Positions 1-5,363 of a stretch of 6,631 bases of DNA are shown here, piece after piece. The position numbers and the translations under genes are program-made. The notes beneath the pieces are model-generated. The model was not told where the DNA came from, did not search any database, and saw only the letters and a program-made list of their open reading frames with translations. Every line of letters starts with the position of its first letter. Position 1 is the stretch's first letter. Source of the stretch: Bacteroidales bacterium (lineage in GTDB: Bacteria > Bacteroidota > Bacteroidia > Bacteroidales > ML635J-15); the NCBI GenBank assembly GCA_023228725.1, contig JALOAQ010000141.1, positions 1-6,631 of the forward strand, written 5' to 3'.

Positions 1-634
1 CAGAAGTTGTATTCTCTAAAGATAAAGAGAAATTTATTGTAGGGCATACAGGATTAGCACTAGCAATAGTATTGCCTGGATCTGGTGTGCCTTCGCAATC
101 AAAAAAGCTGATATCACCAGTAATGTTTATAGTATAATTAATAGGACCTGCATCCCAATTAGAAACAACTATATAATAAGCAGTACCTGCACTAACAGGT
201 AAGTTGTTAATACTTCGAGAAGTACCACTATAAGCAGTATGATAACCTACAGTTGAACTAAAAGGACAGCCAGTAAAAACCCAAAGAGAAGCCCAAGAGT
301 TATCATTTGTCATGTTTATGCTAATTGTACCTGTACTAGGAGCAATTAGTTCATAAACTACATCGTTTCCAGAACCTAAATAATCATTAGATCCTGTTCC
401 ATCGGTAACAGCACCTGGTGCAACAGGAGGCACATCATTTAGTGTGTAGTTATTACCGTAATCCTGAGTGTTCCCACCGTCATTAAACGGTAAATTTGTA
501 ATAGTAATAGGATCTCCACATGTGGAGCCTGTAATCTGTGCTATCAACTTGTTGTTTAAGCTCGAAAGCGTAACAATTAAACTTAAAGCTATTAAAAGCT
601 TTAAATTTTTAAATTTAAGAAAAAATTTCTCCAT
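1..634 (-). CDS. Secreted multidomain surface protein, N-terminal part (runs off left edge)
   Basis: An open frame starts at ATG 634-632 and runs without a stop to the window edge, giving 211 residues. Residues 1-33 form a signal peptide: basic start (MEKFFLKFKNLK), hydrophobic core (LLIALSLIVTL), and an end at about LIAQ, typical of Bacteroidetes exported proteins. Residues about 39-175 (from CGDPITI, through GSGNDVVYEL, SWASLWVFTGCPF and AYYIVVSNWD) resemble the pre-peptidase C-terminal-like beta-sandwich modules of Bacteroidetes surface proteins. From C180 (CEGTPDPGNTIASANPVCP) a second module begins that resembles an Ig-like/adhesin repeat of large cell-surface proteins. There is no Shine-Dalgarno sequence; the upstream is AT-rich, as usual in this phylum. 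The missing C-terminus would show whether it carries a type IX secretion sorting domain; that is inference. No enzymatic domain is visible. Function is unknown, probably adhesion or structure. Confidence 0.85.
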   Translation of the reverse strand, partial: MEKFFLKFKNLKLLIALSLIVTLSSLNNKLIAQITGSTCGDPITITNLPFNDGGNTQDYGNNYTLNDVPPVAPGAVTDGTGSNDYLGSGNDVVYELIAPSTGTISINMTNDNSWASLWVFTGCPFSSTVGYHTAYSGTSRSINNLPVSAGTAYYIVVSNWDAGPINYTINITGDISFFDCEGTPDPGNTIASANPVCPTINFSLSLENTTS

Positions 635-922
635 AATTCTAAATATTAATTAATAATAAATAATTTTAAATTTCAAAATCGGTTCTTAGCTTTTTTATAA
701 GCTATTTCAACCAACACTCTTGACTGTTATAAATTTATTATAATAAGTTTATTGTCAAAAGATTTGTTCATATTTTTTTTAAATCTATCCTCCTTTCATC
801 CATTTTAAATTAAAAAATTAAAAACTTTTGCTTCCTCATAAAGGAATTTTTGTAAAATTACGCAATTTTTTTTATTAAAACAAAGTTTGTTACAGTTTTT
901 TTCTTGAAATTATCCTAAATTT
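635..922. other. Intergenic region between membrane protein gene and secreted protein gene
   Basis: No convincing gene is present. This AT-rich stretch separates two minus-strand genes. It holds a weak 6-bp hairpin (TAGCTT at 687-692 with AAGCTA at 699-704) and another 5-bp one (832-836 with 842-846). Neither has the GC content of a good terminator. I found no exact TAnnTTTG box on the minus strand ahead of the secreted protein gene, so its promoter is not located. Confidence 0.6.
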
Positions 923-1888
923 TTAATTTTTTCTTCTATATAGCAAATTTATTCCACCAATGGCTATTGGAATAATTATATTTATAATGTAAATTAATAA
1001 ACTGCTTATGCTAATAATTGAAACTTTATCAGTAAAAATACCAAAAAACAAAATTGCAAATGAAATTCTTAGTCCAGCTTCTGCAATTGCAATATTTGGT
1101 AATAAATGAGAGGCAAAAAACATAGCTGAACTAGCAATAAAACAATGATAAAGGCAAATTTCAACTGAAAAAATTCTAAAAATTAAAAAATATTGAAAAC
1201 TAAAAACTAAAAATCTTAATAAACTTAAAGAAAATAAAACTGTTTTATCGCTAAAACTTATATTAGGTAAATCATAAAATTTTGAAAACCAATTAGACTC
1301 AAAACTCCTGTTTTTTAGATACTTAATAATTTTATTAATAGAAAAAAATACTGCAAAACTTAAAATTAAACTTACAGCAATAAACAGATAAATAATGTTT
1401 TTATTAAAATTAAATTCAGAGCTTTTATCAAAATAAGGCAGTAATAATATAATAGAAATACTACCAAAAAAAATAGTAATTAATAATTGCGACAAATCGC
1501 TGATTAAAGTAAGAGAAGTAGCTTTTTTTCTGTTTTCTGCTTTTAAAAACATAACTCTACCAACAAATTCGCCAATTCGGTTTGGAGTAATTGTGCCAAC
1601 ACTAACTCCTATCCAAACATAAATTAATGCAGTTTTGCTACTTAGTTTTTCAATTTTAGAAATAATAAATCTCCATTTTTCAGATTCTAAAAACCAATTT
1701 GCAAGCATTAAAAATAAAAGAAAAATAAAAGCTGAAATTTGCTTGAAATCTAATTCAGAAAATAATTTCAACAATTCAGGTAAATCACTGCTGTTTTTAA
1801 TTTTAAAAAACACAAATACCCAAGAGGCTATTACTATAATTAATTTTATAATAAAAATTAAGAGTTTTTTTAAATTCAGTTTTTTCAA
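923..1888 (-). CDS. Lysylphosphatidylglycerol synthase TM-domain (flippase-like) membrane protein
   Basis: This is a 321-residue polytopic inner-membrane protein. Family marks are NWFLESEKWR (64-73), TPNRIGEFVGR (101-111) and LPNIAIAEAGLR (263-274). These correspond to the conserved RW, P-x-R-x-GE and late P-rich motifs of the LPG-synthase transmembrane/UPF0104 family (PF03706-like). Roughly seven to eight hydrophobic segments are visible, starting at residues 9-28. It has no MprF-type C-terminal aminoacyl-transferase domain, so it is unlikely to make lysyl-phosphatidylglycerol. Members of this family are thought to move or handle lipid-linked substrates; the substrate here is unknown. The start is TTG at 1888-1886: the frame upstream reaches a stop at 1904-1906 with no ATG or GTG, and the next ATG would delete 60 residues. 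It begins 4 nt after the stop of the upstream paralogue, so cotranscription and translational coupling are likely. The two proteins are distant paralogues. Confidence 0.85.
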   Translation of the reverse strand: MKKLNLKKLLIFIIKLIIVIASWVFVFFKIKNSSDLPELLKLFSELDFKQISAFIFLLFLMLANWFLESEKWRFIISKIEKLSSKTALIYVWIGVSVGTITPNRIGEFVGRVMFLKAENRKKATSLTLISDLSQLLITIFFGSISIILLLPYFDKSSEFNFNKNIIYLFIAVSLILSFAVFFSINKIIKYLKNRSFESNWFSKFYDLPNISFSDKTVLFSLSLLRFLVFSFQYFLIFRIFSVEICLYHCFIASSAMFFASHLLPNIAIAEAGLRISFAILFFGIFTDKVSIISISSLLIYIINIIIPIAIGGINLLYRRKN

Positions 1889-1892
1889 AAAA

Positions 1893-2882
1893 TTATTCTT
1901 TATTTATAATAGGTAGTAAAATAAATGATAAAATTCCTAACAGAATTAATAAAATTGTTTGCAAACCGTGGACAATCAAAGCAAAACTTGCAGCATTTAT
2001 TTCAGAAATTCCATAAATTATTAAAGTTTGAATTATCATAAAATGATAAGCTCCAATTCCGTTTGGAGCTGGAGCTAACATACCAAAACTTCCTGCTACA
2101 AATAAAACTAAAGCTACACTTATATCTAAATTTTGCATACTTTCAAAAGCAAAAAAACAAGAAAAAAGCATGAAAAAATAAAGCAACCAAATAAATATAG
2201 AATGAAAAATAAACTTTCCTTTGCTTTTTACATCTTTAAGGCTGATAAAACCTTCCCATACTTGATTTAAAAATAGTGAAAGTTTTGAAAAAATTTTGTG
2301 TTTATTAAATTTACCTTTAGCAATTTTAATTAGTAAAAAAACACTTAAACCAATTATAAATATGCTAATAACAATAAATTTCCAAGAAAATAAAAACAAT
2401 AATTTATCACCAAACTTCGGGTTATTGCCTAAAAACACTAAAATTTGCTCATAACCAACAAAAATTGCAATAATTGTAAAAAGTAAAAATATTATTAAAT
2501 CAATAATTCTTTCACTAATCATTGTTCCAAGTACTTTAGCAAATGGAATTTTTTCATATTTTGAAATTATACCGCAACGACTAACTTCGCCCATGCGTGG
2601 TATTGCAAGATTTACAAAATATCCATTCATAACAGCCAAAAATGCAGTTGAAAATCTAGTTTTATTCCCCTCAGTTTCTAAAAGCATTTGCCAACGCCAA
2701 GTTCTACTAAAATGGCTAAACAAACCAAGAAAAGCCATTAGAAAAAACCATTTGTAATCTAAGTTTTGTATTCCTTTTACTAAGCTAATAAAATCAAAAT
2801 CTTTATAAACTAATAAAAAAAGTACTAGCCCAATGCCTACAAAAACTGTAAATTTTATAATATTTTTTAAAATCGCCTTCAA
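1893..2882 (-). CDS. Lysylphosphatidylglycerol synthase TM-domain (flippase-like) membrane protein, first of tandem pair
   Basis: This is a 329-residue polytopic inner-membrane protein of the same family as its downstream neighbour, but closer to the AglD/YbhN-like consensus. Motifs are SRTWRWQ (59-65), NLAIPRMGEVSR (91-102), GTMISERIIDL (119-129) and APAPNGIGAYH (270-280). About eight membrane segments can be seen, including 11-26, 45-58, 128-150, 160-185, 223-246, 256-272 and 305-325. No soluble transferase domain is attached. Family members are proposed lipid or glycolipid translocation factors; the actual substrate cannot be inferred. The start must be TTG at 2882-2880, since the frame upstream closes with TGA at 2912-2910 and contains no ATG or GTG. 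The upstream DNA is A-rich (AAAAAAAAG) with no Shine-Dalgarno sequence, and a candidate -7 box lies at 2893-2900. It is probably the first gene of a two-gene operon. Confidence 0.88.
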   Translation of the reverse strand: MKAILKNIIKFTVFVGIGLVLFLLVYKDFDFISLVKGIQNLDYKWFFLMAFLGLFSHFSRTWRWQMLLETEGNKTRFSTAFLAVMNGYFVNLAIPRMGEVSRCGIISKYEKIPFAKVLGTMISERIIDLIIFLLFTIIAIFVGYEQILVFLGNNPKFGDKLLFLFSWKFIVISIFIIGLSVFLLIKIAKGKFNKHKIFSKLSLFLNQVWEGFISLKDVKSKGKFIFHSIFIWLLYFFMLFSCFFAFESMQNLDISVALVLFVAGSFGMLAPAPNGIGAYHFMIIQTLIIYGISEINAASFALIVHGLQTILLILLGILSFILLPIINKE

Positions 2883-2892
2883 CTTTTTTTTA

Positions 2893-2900
2893 CAAAAATA
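2893..2900 (-). promoter_or_regulatory. Candidate Bacteroidetes -7 box for the membrane-protein pair
   Basis: The minus strand reads TATTTTTG, an exact match to the phylum's TAnnTTTG -7 element. It ends 10 nt before the TTG start at 2882, which would imply a very short leader of about 5 nt. No TTTG -33 element is found at the usual 19-21 nt spacing; the nearest upstream TTG is about 24 nt away. The AT-rich background makes a chance match possible. Confidence 0.35.
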
Positions 2901-2981
2901 ATAAAATTTTCAACTTTTGACTTTCAACTAAATGCGAAAAGCAAAAAAAAATTAAATCATTAAGAACATTAAGAAGAGTAT

Positions 2982-3006
2982 TTAGTGGTTAGTATTTAGT
3001 TGTTAG
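2982..3006. repeat. TTAGTNN heptamer repeat, copy 1 of a 25-nt direct repeat
   Basis: The sequence is built from heptamers TTAGTGG, TTAGTAT, TTAGTTG and a final TTAG. It matches 4855-4879 at 24 of 25 positions (G2988 versus C4861). The two copies flank the rsmA-HAD gene pair in the same orientation. Its right half also forms the left arm of the inverted repeat at 2998-3046. Confidence 0.85.
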
Positions 3007-3046
3007 TTTTTCTTTGCTAATTGGACGTAGCGAAAAACTAACAACT
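2998..3046. repeat. Perfect 15-bp inverted repeat (hairpin)
   Basis: The left arm AGTTGTTAGTTTTTC (2998-3012) is the exact reverse complement of GAAAAACTAACAACT (3032-3046). Inside, GCTA (3016-3019) pairs with TAGC (3028-3031), leaving a loop of ATTGGACG and a small bulge. It is the longest palindrome of the window. It lies upstream of both divergent genes, so a terminator role is unlikely. The right part carries a GTAGCGAAAAAC core shared with the palindromes at 3118-3138 and 3196-3228. Confidence 0.8.
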
Positions 3047-3113
3047 TTCGACTTTACGCTTTTTAACTTTATGAACTTTCCACTTTTAACTTTATAAACT
3101 TTTAACTTTTAAC
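3043..3113. repeat. Degenerate ACTTT-type tandem array
   Basis: This is a run of units such as AACTTTC, GACTTTA, TAACTTTATG, AACTTTCC and AACTTTT, spaced 7-9 nt apart. The stretch 3082-3108 is repeated exactly (27 nt) at 3238-3264. The same family, in a more regular GACTTTC/GACTTTACA form, occurs at 4920-4972 and 5364-5432. Confidence 0.75.
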
Positions 3114-3117
3114 TCCT

Positions 3118-3138
3118 CATTTTGAGCGTAGCGAAATG
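3118..3138. repeat. Short palindrome with GCGTAGCGAAA core
   Basis: CATTT (3118-3122) pairs with AAATG (3134-3138) around a TGAGCGTAGCG loop. The stem is weak on its own. The element aligns with 3196-3228 over the GAGnGnAGCGAAA core and both are followed by AGAAGCCA. GCGAAATGCG (3131-3140) recurs at 4883-4892 just after the HAD gene. Confidence 0.5.
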
Positions 3139-3150
3139 CGAAGAAGCCAA

Positions 3151-3188
3151 AATTAGTGAAAATTAGTGTAAATTCGTGTAATTAGTGG
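3151..3188. repeat. 10-bp tandem repeat, about 3.8 copies
   Basis: Successive decamers AATTAGTGAA, AATTAGTGTA and AATTCGTGTA are followed by ATTAGTGG, with one base dropped at the last junction. The period equals about one helical turn. The phrase has the look of dispersed intergenic repeats in Bacteroidetes; that is from memory, not a search. Confidence 0.75.
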
Positions 3189-3195
3189 TTGTCAT

Positions 3196-3228
3196 CTTCG
3201 AGTTTTGAGTGAAGCGAAAAACGAGAAG
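3196..3228. repeat. Palindrome with GAAGCGAAA core
   Basis: CTTC (3196-3199) pairs with GAAG (3225-3228) and GTTTT (3202-3206) with AAAAC (3218-3222). The two helices are separated by GA opposite GA, which could form a tandem G-A mismatch. The loop is GAGTGAAGCGA. It is related to the 2998-3046 and 3118-3138 palindromes by the GnAGCGAAA core; the flanks differ but remain self-complementary. Confidence 0.55.
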
Positions 3229-3237
3229 CCATATTTG

Positions 3238-3264
3238 ACTTTTAACTTTATAAACTTTTAACTT
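3238..3264. repeat. Copy 2 of a 27-nt direct repeat, abutting the rsmA -7 box
   Basis: This is identical to 3082-3108 over 27 nt and made of ACTTTTA/AACTTTA-type units. Its last base is the first T of TATCTTTG at 3264-3271, so the likely promoter spacer of rsmA consists entirely of repeat sequence. Confidence 0.8.
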
Positions 3265-3271
3265 ATCTTTG
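3264..3271 (+). promoter_or_regulatory. Candidate Bacteroidetes -7 box for rsmA
   Basis: TATCTTTG is an exact match to the TAnnTTTG -7 element and ends only 4 nt before the rsmA ATG at 3276. Transcription would begin at or very near the A of the start codon, giving a leaderless or nearly leaderless mRNA. The closest TTTG (3234-3237) lies 26 nt upstream, more than the usual 19-21 nt for a -33 element, so the match is partial. Confidence 0.5.
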
Positions 3272-3275
3272 TGCC

Positions 3276-4031
3276 ATGTTAAAACCAAAAAAACATTTAG
3301 GGCAACATTTCTTAGCTGACAAAAACATAGCTTTAAAAATTGTAAACTCTTTACAAAATCCTAAAGCTTTGCCTGTCTTAGAACTTGGACCTGGAACAGG
3401 TGTGCTTAGTTCTGAATTAATAAATAAAAATTTTAAACTTTGCCTTGTAGAAATTGATTTTGATTCAATTACATACCTTGATGAAAATTTTAATAATGAG
3501 TTTAATTTGATAAATGCAGATTTTTTAAAACTAGACTTAAATAAAATATTTAATTCGGAATTTTGCCTTATTGGAAATTTCCCCTATAATATTTCTTCAC
3601 AAATTTTCTTTAAAGTTTTAGATAATATTCAAATTATTCCTGAAATTGTATGTATGATTCAAAAAGAAGTAGCAGAAAGAATTGCCTCAAAACATGGAAA
3701 TAAAACTTACGGTATTTTATCTGTACTTTTGCAGTTGTTTTATGATATAGAATATTTATTTACTGTTAATGAAAATGTTTTTATTCCGCCACCAAAAGTA
3801 AAATCTGCAGTTATTCGTTTAACTCGTTACCGAAATGAAATTGAAGATTTAGATAGAAAAAAACTTTTTTTAATAGTAAAAACTGCATTTAATCAAAGAA
3901 GAAAAACCTTACGTAATTCTCTAAAATCTTTAATTAGCGAAAAAGTAGATATTACAAAACCTATTTTTAATTTACGTCCCGAGCAGCTTAGCCCCGAGGA
4001 TTTTGTTTTACTTACGAAAATTTTAAGATGA
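3276..4031 (+). CDS. rsmA: 16S rRNA (adenine(1518)-N(6)/adenine(1519)-N(6))-dimethyltransferase
   Basis: RsmA/KsgA dimethylates the two adjacent adenines in the loop of 16S rRNA helix 45 using S-adenosylmethionine, a late small-subunit maturation and checkpoint step in the cytoplasm. The 251 residues carry the full family signature. KKHLGQHFL (5-13) is the N-terminal motif. LELGPGTG (35-42) binds SAM, with acidic E59 in VEID and D82 in NADF completing the cofactor pocket. NFPY (101-104) is the catalytic N-x-P-Y motif. PPPKVKSAVIRL (171-182) and FNQRRKTLRNSLK (205-217) are the C-terminal RNA-contact motifs. It is slightly shorter than the usual 260-270 residues but has no missing part. ATG 3276 places KKHLGQHFL correctly, and no Shine-Dalgarno sequence precedes it. 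Its TGA overlaps the ATG of the HAD gene by 4 nt, implying an operon. Confidence 0.97.
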   Translation: MLKPKKHLGQHFLADKNIALKIVNSLQNPKALPVLELGPGTGVLSSELINKNFKLCLVEIDFDSITYLDENFNNEFNLINADFLKLDLNKIFNSEFCLIGNFPYNISSQIFFKVLDNIQIIPEIVCMIQKEVAERIASKHGNKTYGILSVLLQLFYDIEYLFTVNENVFIPPPKVKSAVIRLTRYRNEIEDLDRKKLFLIVKTAFNQRRKTLRNSLKSLISEKVDITKPIFNLRPEQLSPEDFVLLTKILR

Positions 4032-4858
4032 AACAATATGTTAAAATGTTTGTAAGCGATTTTGATGGAACTCTGGCAAATAATAAATCAATTGTTAGTG
4101 AAGAAACAATAAATTTATTGAAAAAACTTGAAGAAATTCCTATATTAAGGCTTATCGCAACGGGTAGAAATTTATTTTCATTTAAAAACTTAATAAAACC
4201 TGATTTCCCAATAGATTATTTGGTTTTTTCTTCTGGAATTGGAATTTATGACTGGAAAAACAAAGAAATTATACAATCAAATCAAATAAATTCAAAGCAA
4301 ACAAAGAAAATTTATGATTATTTAGTTAAAGAAAAATATGATTTTATGGTACAATTACCAGTTCCAAATAATCATTATTTTCATCATTTCAGCTCTGCTA
4401 ATCCAAGCCCTGATTTTTTATCAAGAATAACATATTATGAAACAAAAGGCATTAAGCCAATTATAAATTGTCCAGAAAATGCATCTCAATTTGTTGTGAT
4501 TTGTCAAAAAGAAAACGGACAATTAGAATTAATTTCTAAAAAATTTCCTGAACTGAAAGTTGTTAAAGCTACAAGTCCATTGGATAACAAATCAATTTGG
4601 ATAGAAATTTTACCTCCAAATATTTCAAAAGCATCAGGAATTGAGTTTATTCGTAAACTTAAAAAAATAGAATTGAAAAATATTATTACTGTGGGCAATG
4701 ATTATTACGACCTTGATATGTTAAATTATTCTTTAAAAGAAAACTCTTATCTTGTTGAAAATGCACCAGAAGAAATAAAAAATGGATTTAAAATAATTGA
4801 ATCTAACGAAAACGAAGGAGTTGCAAAACTTTTAAAACGCATTTATAATAGTTGTTAG
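4028..4858 (+). CDS. Cof-type HAD-superfamily hydrolase (phosphatase)
   Basis: This is a 276-residue soluble HAD phosphatase of the Cof/type IIB-cap subfamily, which commonly dephosphorylates sugar phosphates or cofactors such as FMN and PLP; the substrate here is unknown. Motif I is DFDGTL (11-16) with nucleophile D11 and acid/base D13. Motif II is in ATGR (44-47, T45). The motif III lysine is probably K201 in NISKASGI. Motif IV is VGNDYYDLDML (222-232). The cap lies between about 80 and 195. In motif IV the family usually has GNDYND; here Y227 replaces that Asn, while D225 and D228 are kept. The start at 4028 overlaps the rsmA stop (ATGA), favouring translational coupling; ATG 4046 (M7) is a possible alternative. 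The final codons and stop lie at the edge of a TTAGTNN repeat (4855-4879). Confidence 0.9.
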   Translation: MKQYVKMFVSDFDGTLANNKSIVSEETINLLKKLEEIPILRLIATGRNLFSFKNLIKPDFPIDYLVFSSGIGIYDWKNKEIIQSNQINSKQTKKIYDYLVKEKYDFMVQLPVPNNHYFHHFSSANPSPDFLSRITYYETKGIKPIINCPENASQFVVICQKENGQLELISKKFPELKVVKATSPLDNKSIWIEILPPNISKASGIEFIRKLKKIELKNIITVGNDYYDLDMLNYSLKENSYLVENAPEEIKNGFKIIESNENEGVAKLLKRIYNSC

Positions 4859-4879
4859 TGCTTAGTATTTAGTTGTTAG
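4855..4879. repeat. TTAGTNN heptamer repeat, copy 2, overlapping the HAD stop codon
   Basis: Heptamers TTAGTGC, TTAGTAT, TTAGTTG and a final TTAG match 2982-3006 at 24 of 25 positions. The HAD stop codon TAG (4856-4858) lies in the first unit. AGTTGTTAG occurs both at 4850-4858 and 4871-4879, so the last codons (Ser-Cys-stop) may also be repeat-derived. Confidence 0.8.
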
Positions 4880-4919
4880 AGGGCGAAATGCGTGAAGCAC
4901 TTTCTACTTTTATCTTTCA

Positions 4920-4972
4920 ACTTTACAGACTTTCGACTTTACAGACTTTCGACTTTACAGACTTTCGACTTT
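4920..4972. repeat. 16-bp tandem array, 3.3 perfect copies
   Basis: The unit ACTTTACAGACTTTCG is present without mismatch at 4920-4935, 4936-4951 and 4952-4967, followed by ACTTT. Each unit is a 9-mer (ACTTTACAG) plus a 7-mer (ACTTTCG). The same two building blocks, in a different order, form the array at 5364-5432. Perfect copy identity suggests recent expansion. Confidence 0.92.
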
Positions 4973-5042
4973 TTATTTATTATAGCTAGACAGTTTTGGA
5001 TTGTTATATACACTTTATTTAAAATTTAAAAATAATTTTATT

Positions 5043-5127
5043 CGACTCATTCAGAGTCGCGGTTTGAGATATCATTATAGCCGTAGGTTGCCACCTACGG
5101 CTATTTATATTCGACCACTTCGTGGTC
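5043..5127. repeat. Three-hairpin palindromic cluster (block 1)
   Basis: Three hairpins follow one another. CGACTC (5043-5048) pairs with GAGTCG (5054-5059). ATAGCCGTAGGT (5077-5088) pairs perfectly over 12 bp with ACCTACGGCTAT (5093-5104) around TGCC. GACCAC (5113-5118) pairs with GTGGTC (5122-5127) around TTC. The outer two loops contain TTC on the plus strand. The arrangement of small hairpin, long central hairpin and small hairpin resembles a dispersed structured repeat I recall from Bacteroidetes genomes. It may also help terminate convergent transcription, although no T-run follows. Confidence 0.8.
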
Positions 5128-5224
5128 ATTTTGAATGAAATTTCTTCACAGCTTCATTTGATTTTTTTGCTTACTGCATATTTTCAAAACCTTAAATATT
5201 TTATCTTGACTAATTTATACATAC

Positions 5225-5308
5225 CAAGTCCAAAGGACTTGAATGTTAATAAGCCCGAGTGAAACTCGGGTTTTTGTATCTCTGAAAACAGCAACTCTGA
5301 AGGAGTTG
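5225..5308. repeat. Three-hairpin palindromic cluster (block 2)
   Basis: CAAGTCC (5225-5231) pairs with GGACTTG (5235-5241) around AAA. CCCGAGT (5254-5260) pairs with ACTCGGG (5264-5270) around GAA. CAACTCT (5292-5298) pairs with GGAGTTG (5302-5308) around GAA, with one T-G wobble. All stems are 7 bp with a triloop of AAA or GAA. The first and third hairpins are each followed by TTGAAT and a TTAAT a few bases on, suggesting duplicated units. Loop polarity is opposite to block 1. Confidence 0.8.
5251..5275 (+). terminator. Candidate rho-independent terminator for the rsmA-HAD operon
   Basis: The 7-bp CCCGAGT/ACTCGGG stem extends to 10 pairs by AAG with TTT (one G-T wobble), and five Ts (5271-5275) follow on the plus strand. 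It lies about 390 nt past the HAD stop, unusually far, and is part of the block 2 repeat, so any terminator role may be incidental. Confidence 0.4.
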
Positions 5309-5363
5309 AATTTTTAATATTCATCAAAACCATACCAATAAAACTAAATTGGTTAGCCTTTCA

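Larger units (their letters stand above)
2883..3275. other. Divergent intergenic region filled with short repeats
   Basis: No gene is visible in these 393 bases. Nearly all of it belongs to simple repeat families: ACTTT-type heptamer runs (about 2911-2929, 3043-3113, 3238-3264), a TTAGTNN heptamer run (2982-3006), a 10-bp tandem (3151-3188), and three palindromes carrying a GnAGCGAAA-like core. Candidate -7 boxes sit at each edge next to the divergent genes. No gene ends here, so the hairpins are not needed as terminators. Confidence 0.8.

Noticed and set aside
468..653. Plus-strand 61-codon open frame
   Set aside because: It lies opposite the secreted protein gene, and the minus strand has the signal peptide and recognisable modules.
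727..796. Minus-strand AAAGGAGG (789-796) followed by ATG at 771 and a 14-codon frame
   Set aside because: The spacing of 17 nt is too long for a Shine-Dalgarno, the peptide is too short to support, and this phylum rarely uses that signal.
1635..1916. Plus-strand 93-codon open frame
   Set aside because: Antisense shadow of the two membrane-protein genes; low-complexity Lys/Asn/Phe-rich translation with no domain.
4504..4698. Minus-strand 64-codon open frame
   Set aside because: Antisense to the conserved HAD gene; no family resemblance.
2982..4879. Insertion sequence or composite transposon bounded by direct repeats
   Set aside because: The enclosed genes are rsmA and a HAD phosphatase, with no transposase or terminal inverted repeats; the repeats are simple heptamers.
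5134..5158. Hairpin AATGAA/TTCATT
   Set aside because: Six AT-rich pairs around a 13-nt loop are expected by chance in such AT-rich DNA.
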